Shown here piece after piece: positions 9,836 through 20,906 of a stretch of DNA of 64,000 nt (positions are counted from its first letter, which is position 1; every line of letters starts with the position of its first letter). This stretch comes from Afifellaceae bacterium. Lineage in GTDB: Bacteria > Pseudomonadota > Alphaproteobacteria > Rhizobiales > Afifellaceae. The DNA lies in contig JANQRH010000005.1 in the NCBI GenBank assembly GCA_028284625.1, positions 62,001-126,000 of the forward strand. Direction: 5' to 3'. Both the position numbers and the translations under genes were made by a program. The notes below the pieces were generated by a model. That model saw only the letters and a program-made list of their open reading frames with translations, did no database searches and was not told the DNA's origin.

Positions 9836-11054
9836 AGAGTCGTCCGCCTTCCGCCACCACAACGATCGCAACCATCAAGATCGACAGGCTGAAAAGCCCC
9901 AAGGCAAGCGGCAGCACCGTGCCGTCATAGGCATAGCCGATAGCAGCGCCGATGACGCCGCCGAGGAAGGTCTGCAGGCTGCCAAGCACCGCAGACGCCG
10001 TCCCCGCCACATGGCCGAGCGGCTCCATGGCAAGCGCGTTGAAGTTCGTTCCGATGAAGCCGAAGAAGCAGAACGCCACGCAGATCAGCCAGTAGAACGC
10101 CCAGAACGGGGCAATCCCGCCACTCATGACGGCCACCAGAGTCAACAGGCCCGTTGCAAGGACAAACCCGAGCGACGCGCCGTGCGACAGCCGCCGCATG
10201 CCAAACCGCTCCACCAATCTGGCGTTGGCGAATGACGATGCGGCGATGAAGATCGCGCCTGCGGAAAAGTAGATTGGGAACGCCACGCCGATCCCGTACG
10301 TGCCTTGGTAGACCTGCTGGGCGGAGTTCAGGAACCCGAAGATGCAACCGAACATGAGCGCCGTGCTCAGCGCATAGGACGCCGCCACGCGGTTGCCTAA
10401 GACGATACGGAATGCCTCTGCCACAGGCCCCGGCCGCAGCGAGCGGCGATCCGCTTCGCGCAGCGTCTCCGGCAGGCGTATCCAACACCAGACCATCACC
10501 GCGAGACCGATCAGCGCCACGGCGACCCAGATTCCGCGCCACCCTGCGACCATGGCAATGCCCTGGCCGAGCGTCGGCGCGATGATCGGCACCGCCATGA
10601 AGACCATCAAGGCAAGCGACATGACGCTCGCCATCTGGCGTCCGCCATAGGTGTCGCGCACCACTGCGATCGCGATCACACGCGTTGATCCTGCGCCAAG
10701 CCCCTGCACGGCGCGCATCACCAGCAAGGTGGTGAAGTCGGTTGCAAAGACCGATCCGATGCCGGCGAGCGTGTAGACCGCCAGCCCGAAGAGCAGCACG
10801 CTCCGCCGGCCGTAGCGGTCCGACACCGGCCCGAATAGGAGTTGCGACAGGCCAAAGACCACGACATAGGCCGTGATCGGCAACTGCCTGGCGTTCTCGT
10901 CGCTGACCAGCAGGCTTTCGCCCATCTGCTGCAGCGCCGGCAGGATGATATCGATCGCCAGCGCGTTGAGCGCCATGATGAAGGCGATGATGGCCACGAA
11001 TTCGGCGTAGGGCAGCGCGGCGGCTGCCGGCTGCTCGGCGGGCGGCTTGGACAT
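9813..11054 (-). CDS. Bcr/CflA-family MFS multidrug exporter
   Basis: Inner-membrane proton-coupled drug:H+ antiporter of the DHA1 type. The 413-aa protein has about 12 hydrophobic segments, motif A GPVSDRYGRRSVLL between helices 2 and 3, RAVQGLGAG in helix 4, and the typical N-terminal ALNALAIDIILPALQQMGESL. No regulator lies beside it and the substrate cannot be predicted. The upstream spacer to grxD contains no obvious gene. Confidence 0.88.
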   Translation of the reverse strand: MSKPPAEQPAAAALPYAEFVAIIAFIMALNALAIDIILPALQQMGESLLVSDENARQLPITAYVVVFGLSQLLFGPVSDRYGRRSVLLFGLAVYTLAGIGSVFATDFTTLLVMRAVQGLGAGSTRVIAIAVVRDTYGGRQMASVMSLALMVFMAVPIIAPTLGQGIAMVAGWRGIWVAVALIGLAVMVWCWIRLPETLREADRRSLRPGPVAEAFRIVLGNRVAASYALSTALMFGCIFGFLNSAQQVYQGTYGIGVAFPIYFSAGAIFIAASSFANARLVERFGMRRLSHGASLGFVLATGLLTLVAVMSGGIAPFWAFYWLICVAFCFFGFIGTNFNALAMEPLGHVAGTASAVLGSLQTFLGGVIGAAIGYAYDGTVLPLALGLFSLSILMVAIVVVAEGGRLFSPQTGP

Positions 11055-11209
11055 GACGTCCCTGACATGACCCGACCGGAACCGCGATCAGGTTGTGGTC
11101 GATGGAAGGCTGGAACGGCTGGCGACCGAGGAGTCACCAGCAGGAACATTCAGATAGTTTAGCAGACAATAAGGGACAGCGGCGCGACAGCCCTGTCTAA
11201 AGGCTTATG

Positions 11210-11539
11210 TCAGGCGCTACCGAGGACGCCCTTGTCCTCCAGCAGCGTCTTCAACTCGCCGGCCTGAAACATCTCGCGGACGATATCGGCGCCGCCAAGG
11301 AACTCGCCCTTGACGTAGAGCTGCGGAATGGTCGGCCAGTCGGAGAAATCCTTGATCCCCTGGCGAAGATCGTCCGATTCCAGCACGTTGACGCCGGAAT
11401 AGTTGACCCCGAGATAGTCAAGAATCTGCACGACCTGACCGGAAAAGCCGCACTGCGGAAAGGTCGGCGTGCCCTTCATGAAGAGAACGACGTCGTTGGA
11501 CTTCACCTGGCCGTCGATCCAGCCCTTAATCTCGGTCAT
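11210..11539 (-). CDS. grxD: Monothiol glutaredoxin, Grx4/GrxD family
   Basis: Cytoplasmic CGFS-type glutaredoxin that binds a [2Fe-2S] cluster with glutathione and passes it to client proteins or to BolA. The 109-aa product shows [19 protein letters not shown] with the CGFS active site, the TIPQLYV cis-Pro motif and GGADIV for glutathione binding. The ATG at 11539 gives [12 protein letters not shown], the family N-terminus. A bolA gene sits directly upstream on the same strand; GrxD and BolA proteins form heterodimers, so the pair probably works together. Confidence 0.96.
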   Translation of the reverse strand: MTEIKGWIDGQVKSNDVVLFMKGTPTFPQCGFSGQVVQILDYLGVNYSGVNVLESDDLRQGIKDFSDWPTIPQLYVKGEFLGGADIVREMFQAGELKTLLEDKGVLGSA

Positions 11540-11681
11540 CTCGCAATATCCTTCCTCGCCGGCGCCTTGCGGCGGCTTCCTCGGGCCCATCGGCAGAGCA
11601 TATCCGGCGCCATCCGTGGACCCGATTTACGCCGAAACGCGCGATTTCGGCAACCGGGGCAGGCCCGGTGCGACGATCGGT

Positions 11682-11915
11682 TTAGTCGGGCGCGCTCGTC
11701 TGTAGCGCCAGCGCATGGAGCGCGCCGCCCATGTTCCCCTTCAGCGCGTCGTAGACCATCTGATGCTGCTGCACCCGGTTCTTGCCGCGAAACTGCTCAG
11801 AAACCACTTCGGCGGCGTAATGATCGCCGTCGCCCGCCAAGTCGCGAATGGAGACGGTCGCATCGGGCAGCGCCTCCTTGATCAGTTTCTCGATCTCGCT
11901 CGGACTCATGGGCAT
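11682..11915 (-). CDS. bolA: BolA-family protein
   Basis: A 77-aa BolA-like protein with the family signature GDGDHYAAEVVSEQFRGKNR followed by VQQHQMVYDALKG and ending in HALALQT. It carries the conserved His of the helix-turn-helix-like BolA fold. BolA2-type proteins coordinate a bridged Fe-S cluster with CGFS glutaredoxins, and grxD lies next on the same strand. A second Met two codons in is an alternative start. Confidence 0.93.
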   Translation of the reverse strand: MPMSPSEIEKLIKEALPDATVSIRDLAGDGDHYAAEVVSEQFRGKNRVQQHQMVYDALKGNMGGALHALALQTSAPD

Positions 11916-12034
11916 GAAGCAGGCTCCGCAAACGGCCGGGATTCGGCAGCCGCCTCAATGTGGGCACGGAGCCCGGAGAGGTCAATGCGGGGAGGGGCGG
12001 ACCCCACCGACCCGACGCGCCGCCCCAGCCGGGT

Positions 12035-12766
12035 TCACCGCGTTTCGACCAGCCGGTATCCGCAATCGAGGGCGTCCAGAGCAAGCAGACGAGAATAGCG
12101 TCGTTCCCACTCGCCGCTTTTCAGATCGCTTTCCAGCTTCGCCAGCCCATCGGCGACATCGTCCAAGGCCCAAAAGGAGGACATGGCCGCGCGAACCTTC
12201 TCGTCGAGATAGGCGGCCGGACGCCGCCAATAGCACGCCAAGAAGCCGTCCGTACAATCGTGTGGAATCGGTACCGGCGAAACCGCGACCGGTCCGAGCC
12301 AGCGGTCGAAGTCTTGCAGCCTGGGCATCTGCCCTTCGTCCAGGGTCACGAGCTCCGGCAGATAGTCAGTGAGCCAAAATGCGGGGAACTCAGAATCATA
12401 AGTAAGAAAGACGATCTTGCCCCGGGTCACACGTCGCATCTCGGCGACGCCACGCTTCTTGTCCGACCAGTGGTGGATCGTGAGAACGGCCATCGACGCG
12501 TCGAATGCGTTGTCTTCAAACGGCAGGTCTTCCGCGCTGCCCTGAATGACCACTGCATCTGACGGTCGGCGCTGGCCGATCATCTCCGCTGAGGGTTCAA
12601 CGGCCGTGATCCGACAACCCGTTGGCTCGTAGGAACCTGCGCCCGCACCAACGTTCAGCACCGTTTCGGCGCCGTGCAGGGCAGCTTCGATGCGCCGCGC
12701 TATTCGCGGGTCGGGTCGACGCAGGTTCGCGTAATTCAGGCCGATCGTGTCGTAGAGCCGTTCCAT
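12035..12766 (-). CDS. Class I SAM-dependent methyltransferase, type 11
   Basis: A 243-aa cytoplasmic enzyme with motif I VLNVGAGAGSYEP, an acidic residue at the end of beta-2 in ITAVEPSAEM, motif II-like GSAEDLPFEDNAFDAS and a LTIHHWSDKKRGVAEMRRV segment characteristic of UbiE-like type 11 methyltransferases. The substrate is unknown. It lies between purL and bolA on the same strand. Confidence 0.85.
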   Translation of the reverse strand: MERLYDTIGLNYANLRRPDPRIARRIEAALHGAETVLNVGAGAGSYEPTGCRITAVEPSAEMIGQRRPSDAVVIQGSAEDLPFEDNAFDASMAVLTIHHWSDKKRGVAEMRRVTRGKIVFLTYDSEFPAFWLTDYLPELVTLDEGQMPRLQDFDRWLGPVAVSPVPIPHDCTDGFLACYWRRPAAYLDEKVRAAMSSFWALDDVADGLAKLESDLKSGEWERRYSRLLALDALDCGYRLVETR

Positions 12767-12823
12767 GCGCTCGTTTAGTGAAGCGGTGCTTGCTTGTCAG
12801 CACCGCCTCGCCGCATCGTCGGC

Positions 12824-15022
<2,199 letters not shown>

Positions 15023-15066
15023 GGCGGGGTCCTAGCGCCGCTGCGCGGGATTGGCCAGCGGGTCGA

Positions 15067-16260
15067 TCAGCGTGTCCCCCAATAGGTCCAGCTGCGCAGG
15101 ATCGCTTCCATTGGGCCGCGCTTGAAGCGCCGGCGCCACAGGCTTGAGAACGCGATTGAGAAAAGCGCTACGGCGAAGGCGATGGCCGTGCAGGCGGCCG
15201 CGCCGAGCTCTCCAAAAAGACCAAGTCCGTAATTGTTGAAGACGAGCGAAAACAGAAGGCTCTGCATCAGATAGGCAGTCAGTGTCGCTGTGCCGCCACG
15301 CGCGAGAAATGTCTGCAGCCATCCGGCGGGCTTTTGTGCCCATGCGGCGATGAGGCCGACATAGCCGGCGCTCGAAAACGGGCTGAACAACGTGATCACG
15401 AACAGGCCCAGGAGCATGTCCGGTGACGTGGAGCTGTCGGCCTGCGCCATGATCCAGGCGCCGAACACGCTGCCGGCGAGCCCGACGGGCAGGAAGACGC
15501 GCCGCGCGCGTTGCCAGATGGGTGCGCCCGGATCGGCGATCACGCCGGCGCGCACCGCAGCCAGCCCGAACAGGAAAAAGGAGAACGCGCCGAAGCCTTG
15601 CATCAGAAAGGCATAGCTCGTCAGTTCCGACCACTCGCTGATGCGCAGCTGCACTGACTGCGCGAACGTGCCGGCGCCGAACACGGCATGAGCGCGATCC
15701 ACCGCAGCCTGGGTGAAGGCCGCCTCCGCCGCCATGTCTTCGGGCGCAAACGTATTGGCGACCCAGATCAGCGCTGCCAGAGTCGCCATCACCAGCAGCT
15801 GAACGGCATAAATCGCGACCGCCCAGCGGATCAGCGCTCTGATGCTGAGGTTGCGGAAGAGGAAGAAGACCGCGCCGAGCACCGCATAGATGATGAGAAT
15901 GTCGCCCTGAAACAGCAGCGCGACATGCAGGAATCCGAAGCCGAGCAAACCGGCGATGCGACGCCAATATTGACCGGCAAAGCTGGCGCCCCGTCGTTCC
16001 GCCGACGTGATTTGATAGGCGAATCCCACGCCGAACATGAAGGCGAACAACGAATAGGACTTGAACAGGAACAGGGCGTTGACGCCGAAATAGGCCGCGT
16101 CGTCTGCCGGCGTTCCCAGTCCGCCATCGTGGTAGCTGGTGATGAGTGGCCAGGCGATGTAACCGACATTGACGAGCGCAATCCCGATCAGCGCACAAGC
16201 CCGTGTCAGATCGGGCAGAACATGACGTCCAGCCGCAGCGCTTTGCCCCCGATAATCCAT
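15067..16260 (-). CDS. DUF418 (YeiB-like) integral membrane protein
   Basis: A 397-aa polytopic inner-membrane protein with roughly ten hydrophobic segments. The order DLTRACALIGIALVNVGYI near the N-terminus, FAFMFGVGFAYQ, and the C-terminal GGTATLTAYLMQSLLFSLVF with FSSLWRRRFKRGPMEAILR is the DUF418 layout (YeiB family, related to acyltransferase-3 membrane proteins). The function is not established. It sits between purQ and purL, 44 bases upstream of purL on the same strand. Confidence 0.85.
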   Translation of the reverse strand: MDYRGQSAAAGRHVLPDLTRACALIGIALVNVGYIAWPLITSYHDGGLGTPADDAAYFGVNALFLFKSYSLFAFMFGVGFAYQITSAERRGASFAGQYWRRIAGLLGFGFLHVALLFQGDILIIYAVLGAVFFLFRNLSIRALIRWAVAIYAVQLLVMATLAALIWVANTFAPEDMAAEAAFTQAAVDRAHAVFGAGTFAQSVQLRISEWSELTSYAFLMQGFGAFSFFLFGLAAVRAGVIADPGAPIWQRARRVFLPVGLAGSVFGAWIMAQADSSTSPDMLLGLFVITLFSPFSSAGYVGLIAAWAQKPAGWLQTFLARGGTATLTAYLMQSLLFSLVFNNYGLGLFGELGAAACTAIAFAVALFSIAFSSLWRRRFKRGPMEAILRSWTYWGTR

Positions 16261-16337
16261 CTCACAAAGTCCTTGTGCCGCCCGTTTGCCGTTTGGCCGC
16301 CAAGCGCATCAGCTACCGCGCTGCAATAGCGCTTGAA

Positions 16338-16715
16338 TTATCGGCAGGTACGGCCTCCGCCGGCCCAGAACCCGACATCGCGACGAATGCGGTCGGCCTC
16401 GCCGGTGTCCATCAGCGGCCCGAAGAGCCGCACGTCGGAGCCGCGCTTCGCCGAGACGACCTCGATGACAAGCTGCGGCAGGCCGGTCGGATCGGCCTTG
16501 TCGACGATCAACACGCGCGGGCGCTGGCTCGATGACAGTTCCGGCGCATAGGAAGATTCAGCAAAGGCCTTACGCCCGCCATTGAACCAGCACGTGCCGA
16601 CATTGTTGGCGATACGCTCTGCCACATCGAGCGGTTTCTGATTGGCGTGCAGAAGCACGTAGCCCTGCGGCGCCGTCTGGCACGCGGCGAGAAGCGCAAC
16701 GCACGCCGAAGCCAT
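16338..16715 (-). CDS. Putative lipoprotein of unknown function
   Basis: A 125-aa protein beginning MASACVALLAACQTAPQGY, whose LLAAC is a lipobox with Cys-12 as the lipidation site. The mature part has two more cysteines (GTCWFNG and the C-terminal GGRTCR) that may pair. I recognise no family. The ATG at 16715 is chosen for the signal sequence. The same frame is open for another 80 codons upstream, but that extension runs through a palindromic repeat and would bury the signal peptide. The ribosome binding site is weak. Confidence 0.65.
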   Translation of the reverse strand: MASACVALLAACQTAPQGYVLLHANQKPLDVAERIANNVGTCWFNGGRKAFAESSYAPELSSSQRPRVLIVDKADPTGLPQLVIEVVSAKRGSDVRLFGPLMDTGEADRIRRDVGFWAGGGRTCR

Positions 16716-16745
16716 TGTAGACCGAGCGAAGCCACCGGCGCCGCT

Positions 16746-16906
16746 TAACCTCCCCCTTGAGGGGAGGTCGAAGTTCTCGCAGCGAAGCGTAGAGAACTCC
16801 GGGAGGGGGGCTGCAATGTCGGCGGCAACACCCCCCTCCCGAAATTCGTGCGCATCGCCCTTCGCGCGACGCTTCGAATTTCGACCTCCCCTCAAGGGGG
16901 AGGTTA
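16746..16906. repeat. Paired palindromic repeat element, copy 1
   Basis: The ends are inverted copies: TAACCTCCCCCTTGAGGGGAGGTCGAA at the left and its near-exact complement at the right. Each arm also folds on itself (GTTCTC with GAGAAC on the left, CGAAATTCG with CGAATTTCG on the right) with CTCCGGGAGGGGGG- and CCCCCCTCCCGAA-like inner borders. Length is 161 bp. Two more copies lie at 47886-48055 and 63003-63152. No coding potential for mobility is present, so it would be a non-autonomous element. Confidence 0.85.
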
Positions 16907-16951
16907 CGATCCCGAAAGCTCTGCAAGCGTGTGTGCTCAACCGACCTGACG

Positions 16952-17632
16952 TCATGCCGCGCGCTCCAGGAATGTCGACGCAATGCTCTGGAAGAGCGGC
17001 AGGCCATCCGTGCCGCCCTGCGCGACTTCCGTCAGGTTCTCCGGATGCGGCATCAGGCCAAGCACGTTCCCCGCCGCGTTGATGATGCCGGCGATGTCGC
17101 GCTGCGAACCGTTGGGGTTGGTGCCGTCGGCGTAGCGGAAGACGACGCGGTTCTCGCCCTCCAGGCGATCCAGCGTGGCGGCATCGGCGAAGTAATTGCC
17201 GTCATGATGCGCCACCGGACAGCGGAACACCTGGCGGGCGCGATAGCCGCGCGTAAACCGGGTCTCCGCGTTGACGACCTCCAACTTCACCTCACGGCAC
17301 ACGAATTTCAGCGACGTGTTGCGCATCAAGATTCCGGGCAGGAGCCCGACTTCGCAGAGCGCCTGAAAGCCATTGCATACGCCGAGCACCAGCGCCCCGG
17401 CTTCAGCGCGCCGGACCACCTCCGGCATGATCGGCGAGCGCGCGGCAATCGCGCCGGATCGCAGATAGTCTCCGAAGGAAAAGCCGCCCGGCAGCACGAT
17501 CAGATCGGCGTCCGGGGGGGACGTCTCGCCGTGCCAGACAATCGTGGGATCACGCCCGCCGGCGCGCTTCAAGGCAGCAGCCATGTCGCGCTCGCGGTTT
17601 GTGCCGGGGAAAAGGATGAGGGCGGATTTCAT
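16952..17632 (-). CDS. purQ: Phosphoribosylformylglycinamidine synthase, glutaminase subunit PurQ
   Basis: Class I glutamine amidotransferase that feeds ammonia to PurL. The 226-aa protein has the oxyanion strand [18 protein letters not shown], the nucleophile Cys in [12 protein letters not shown], and the His/Glu of the triad in GLMPHPENL. The start [17 protein letters not shown] is canonical. purS would normally lie directly upstream; here the next upstream DNA is an opposite-strand two-gene insertion. Confidence 0.97.
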   Translation of the reverse strand: MKSALILFPGTNRERDMAAALKRAGGRDPTIVWHGETSPPDADLIVLPGGFSFGDYLRSGAIAARSPIMPEVVRRAEAGALVLGVCNGFQALCEVGLLPGILMRNTSLKFVCREVKLEVVNAETRFTRGYRARQVFRCPVAHHDGNYFADAATLDRLEGENRVVFRYADGTNPNGSQRDIAGIINAAGNVLGLMPHPENLTEVAQGGTDGLPLFQSIASTFLERAA

Positions 17633-17787
17633 CGACGCCTACTTAGAGAGGCCGACGATTCGCCGCAAGCGACACGAAGGCGTGATGATCGAGCGCCAAT
17701 CGTGAATGGTGTGACGCTGCCTGCGGTTGTAATCGCACGCGGCGAGGCTTAGTATGCCCTCTGACGCCACTATCGGCATCGAGCAGG

Positions 17788-19635
17788 ATGCCTGGCATGG
17801 CCGATTCAACGACGACAGATCAGCAACCGCCTGAGGGGGGCGGCCAAGATCCCGGGCGAAGCCTGTTGCGGATCCTACGGCCGGCCGTCTTGCTTGTCCT
17901 TCTTGTAATCGCGCTTGCCGGACTCGCCTGGCTGCTGGCGGCGCCGCGCGGCGAACTGCGCCTGGCGCTCGACTCCTCCGTTCAGAACGAACAAGAGAAG
18001 GCGCGGGTGGCAGCCCAGCTTTTCAGGCTTACAGATTCTCAGGTCGATGAAGCGCAAAGATACCATTCCCGGTTGTCTTTGAGGGACCACAATGCGGCGC
18101 GCCCGCTCGTCCCGATGCCGCCGACGGAGACCCCCGGTGGGCACTCGTTGCAGAGTCTGATCACCAGTTTTCTTGTCGAGACGTCCATCGACGAGGAGAC
18201 CGGACGCATTGCATTGTCCATCGACGGCGTCGCCCTTTTGGAGGCGCTTTACGGCGCTGTTGGCTGGACAGACTACTTCCTGTCGATATCCGGCATTGAG
18301 GAACTCCAGTGCCCGGACGCGAAATGCTACCGCGTCTTTGCGCACTTCTCCCCGTCGGATTTGCGCACGGAGGTCTTTGAAGGGACGATTGAGGAGATCG
18401 CACGGAATCTGGCCGTGCTGGTCGTGACGGGAGTCGTAAGGCGCACCGGCGATCTATGGGAGATTGAACCGGAGAATGCCCAGAAAGAGCAGCCATACAT
18501 CTTTGCCGCGTCGGTGCCCGGCAGAATGAAGGCGCTTGAAGATACAGCGACCGGCATTGAGATTTTGCAAGACGGCACCGGCCATCCGACGTGCCAATCG
18601 CTGTCGGCGGCGGAATGTCTTCTGGAGGCGCGCGGGCGCTTCGAGCGTGCGCTGGACGAGAAGCAGGGCGGCGTGCGCAACAACCCCCTTGCCGCTTTCG
18701 GGCTCGCCTTGATTGCGACACAGGAGGGTTTCTCCAACGCAGCGACGCTGAAGCCCGATCGCGCTGTTGAGGCCAAGTTGCAGCGCGCGTCCAGGCTCAT
18801 GAAGCGCGCACGCAAAAGCCGCTTTCTGCGCGAGCAGCTTGCCCGTAGCGAATTCGCCAGCCAGTTCGATGCCCTGCAACTCGGTGGGCTCGTTCTCGAC
18901 AAGACGTTCTTCGACGATGTCGGCAAGTTCGTCTGCACGCTCGAGTCCTTCCGCCTCGGCGACTGGAGGGGATGCCTCGATCAGGTCGGGGATATCGACG
19001 CCTATCCCGAGCCGCTCAAGCCCTATTTGGAGGCCGCGACGTTCTATGCCGAGCTCATGGAGCTCGAAACGGCCGAAGAACGCGCCGCCAGCATCATGCG
19101 CGTACGCCAGCGCATTGTGGCGATCGACAGCGACGTACAGCTCCGGCTGCGCGAAAAGAGTCGTCGAAAATGGCCGTTGCAGCGTGTGCTTGTCCTCAAC
19201 GCCTGCATTTACCCAGAAAGCACGTCCGAGGAGGTCTTCCGCGCTGACGCCGACAACTTCGTCGACAGCGCCCCCGACCTCGACGCTCGCCGGATTGCCC
19301 AAGTAGAAGTCGCTGGATGTCGGGTCGGGGACATGGTGATGCCGGACGACAATCTGCCGGACGTCGACCAGTTAGTGAACAGCCTGGACGACGAAGAGGC
19401 GCGCCGTCGCTTGGAGCTGGCCTTGGCGAAATACTACGTGCGCGTTGGCGACCACGCGAGTGCGCTGACGCTCCTGAGGAACGCCATACGGCTGCCCCAT
19501 GTCGGGCCTTACGTGCGCTCAGCGCCTGAGTTCGAGGCCTTCATGGAAAGCGAGCATGCCGAGGATTTCATCGTCGCCTACTTCAAGGTCCGGCCGCACC
19601 TCGAAGAGCTTGCCTGCCGGCCTGTGGAGTTATGA
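17788..19635 (+). CDS. Large membrane-anchored protein of unknown function
   Basis: A 615-aa protein I cannot assign to a family. A Pro/Gly-rich cytoplasmic N-terminus of about 30 residues is followed by a single hydrophobic segment (LLVLLVIALAGLAWLLAAP, about residues 36-54). A predicted extracytoplasmic remainder follows, rich in charged helices, with paired cysteines in CPDAKC and CQSLSAAEC. The last third looks helical-repeat-like (RRRLELALAKYYVRVGDHASALTLL resembles a TPR hairpin in that stretch, which spans about 25 residues near the C-terminus). The start could also be the ATG three codons later. The next gene begins one base after the stop, so the two are surely co-transcribed. The pair lies on the opposite strand between purQ and purS. 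Confidence 0.75.
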   Translation: MPGMADSTTTDQQPPEGGGQDPGRSLLRILRPAVLLVLLVIALAGLAWLLAAPRGELRLALDSSVQNEQEKARVAAQLFRLTDSQVDEAQRYHSRLSLRDHNAARPLVPMPPTETPGGHSLQSLITSFLVETSIDEETGRIALSIDGVALLEALYGAVGWTDYFLSISGIEELQCPDAKCYRVFAHFSPSDLRTEVFEGTIEEIARNLAVLVVTGVVRRTGDLWEIEPENAQKEQPYIFAASVPGRMKALEDTATGIEILQDGTGHPTCQSLSAAECLLEARGRFERALDEKQGGVRNNPLAAFGLALIATQEGFSNAATLKPDRAVEAKLQRASRLMKRARKSRFLREQLARSEFASQFDALQLGGLVLDKTFFDDVGKFVCTLESFRLGDWRGCLDQVGDIDAYPEPLKPYLEAATFYAELMELETAEERAASIMRVRQRIVAIDSDVQLRLREKSRRKWPLQRVLVLNACIYPESTSEEVFRADADNFVDSAPDLDARRIAQVEVAGCRVGDMVMPDDNLPDVDQLVNSLDDEEARRRLELALAKYYVRVGDHASALTLLRNAIRLPHVGPYVRSAPEFEAFMESEHAEDFIVAYFKVRPHLEELACRPVEL

Positions 19636-19636
19636 C

Positions 19637-20626
19637 ATGGCTCGAAAGAGAACACCCTGGCGCCACCTGCCGACTGCGCTCGCTGGGCTTGCGCTCGCGG
19701 CAGCACCGGGGGTGGCTTTCGCGGGCGGTCTGGTCGCCGCGCATCCCTATGCTGATGGAAGCCCGGTTGATCGCTGGGCGCGCGAGATGGTGCAGTGCGT
19801 CGATTCCGCCTTGGGCATTCCATTCGACCTGCTGCCCGGCGGCGCCATCGGCAGGACAGCAGACGTACACGAGGCCGTGGTGAACGGCCATCTGGACCTC
19901 GCATTTCTCCCTGCCATTGCGATCGCCAAAGACTGGCCAGGGCTGAGACTGCTCGTATCGCCTGGCGCCATCACCTCACCACGGCAGGCTTTGCAGCTTT
20001 CGGAGGGCACGGCGCTTCTCCAGGCGCTCGATGAATCGGGCGGCAACGAAAACGGCGTTCGGGTCGCGGCCATCGGCTGGCAATACCAAGTCGTCGCGAA
20101 GCGGTTGGGCACCGGAGACCAGTTCGACGGCATGAAGATACGAGCGTCGCCGACCCATACCGACTTCTTCTCCAAGCTTGGTGCGACCACCATTGTCCTG
20201 CCTCTCTCCGAGGTCCTGTTCGCGATGAACGTCGGTGTCATCGACGGCGCCGTTCTCGGCACAACCTATGTGGCTGACCTTCGAAGCTTCGGCAAAGGCG
20301 AACCGCTCACCTTGATGTGGTCCGACGAGTTCACGCCTCTGGTCACTCCGATTGTGGTGGTAATGGGCGCGTTTTCGCTCAAGAATTGGGGCGAAAAGCT
20401 GCTTTACATCCTCCGCGAGGAATGCGCCGAGGCGACACGCGTCTTCAACGAGCGAGCCTTGGACGAGGCCAGGGCTGCGGTCCGCGCAGCGCAAGATTCC
20501 GGTTTCGAGGTGGTCGACTATGACGAAGCCGAATGGGCTTCTGTTGCGGAGGCGTTCTTCGAGGAGGCCGCCGATCGATCAGAGGACGCGTATGATGTGG
20601 CCGCCATACTCGATCAAGCGCGGTGA
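19637..20626 (+). CDS. DctP-type (TRAP) extracytoplasmic solute-binding protein, orphan
   Basis: A 329-aa periplasmic protein with a signal peptide ending around APGVAFAGG. The family signature is clear: DGMKIRASPTHTDFFSKLGA, then LPLSEVLFAMNVGVIDGAV, the region where TRAP binding proteins carry the carboxylate-binding Arg (KIR). TRAP systems need small and large membrane subunits (DctQ, DctM); none lies in this window. The partner gene instead encodes a large single-pass protein. It may therefore serve as a sensor or scaffold ligand-binding protein rather than a transporter component (inference). The ATG at 19637 is chosen for the signal peptide. Confidence 0.82.
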   Translation: MARKRTPWRHLPTALAGLALAAAPGVAFAGGLVAAHPYADGSPVDRWAREMVQCVDSALGIPFDLLPGGAIGRTADVHEAVVNGHLDLAFLPAIAIAKDWPGLRLLVSPGAITSPRQALQLSEGTALLQALDESGGNENGVRVAAIGWQYQVVAKRLGTGDQFDGMKIRASPTHTDFFSKLGATTIVLPLSEVLFAMNVGVIDGAVLGTTYVADLRSFGKGEPLTLMWSDEFTPLVTPIVVVMGAFSLKNWGEKLLYILREECAEATRVFNERALDEARAAVRAAQDSGFEVVDYDEAEWASVAEAFFEEAADRSEDAYDVAAILDQAR

Positions 20627-20651
20627 CGCCAACGCCGACCGCGCTTCGACG

Positions 20652-20885
20652 TCAGGAAAGCTCGATTTCGTAATCCTCAATCACAGTGTTGGCGAGGAGC
20701 TTCTCGCACATGGCTTTCAGCCGCGCTTCGCCATCGACCGGGTCGGCGAGCTCAATGTCAAAGACCTTGCCCTGCCGCACGGCGCCGACGCCGTCGAAGC
20801 CGAGGGCGGCGAGCGCGCCCTCGATCGCCTGACCCTGCGGATCGAGCACACCGTCTTTCAGCGTCACGAAGATGCGCGCTTTCAT
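20652..20885 (-). CDS. purS: Phosphoribosylformylglycinamidine synthase subunit PurS
   Basis: A 77-aa bridging subunit of the PurSQL enzyme. MKARIFVTLKDGVLDPQGQAI and VRQGKVFDIEL are the family hallmarks. It lies 21 bases downstream of purC on the same strand. The expected next gene, purQ, is about 3 kb away because of an inserted opposite-strand gene pair. Confidence 0.95.
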   Translation of the reverse strand: MKARIFVTLKDGVLDPQGQAIEGALAALGFDGVGAVRQGKVFDIELADPVDGEARLKAMCEKLLANTVIEDYEIELS

Positions 20886-20906
20886 CGCCGCGAACTCGGC
20901 GTCCTG

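Noticed and set aside
16716-16955. N-terminal extension of the lipoprotein gene through the palindromic repeat.
   Set aside because: It would bury the lipobox signal sequence. The frame is open only because the repeat lacks stops in it; no upstream ribosome binding site is seen.
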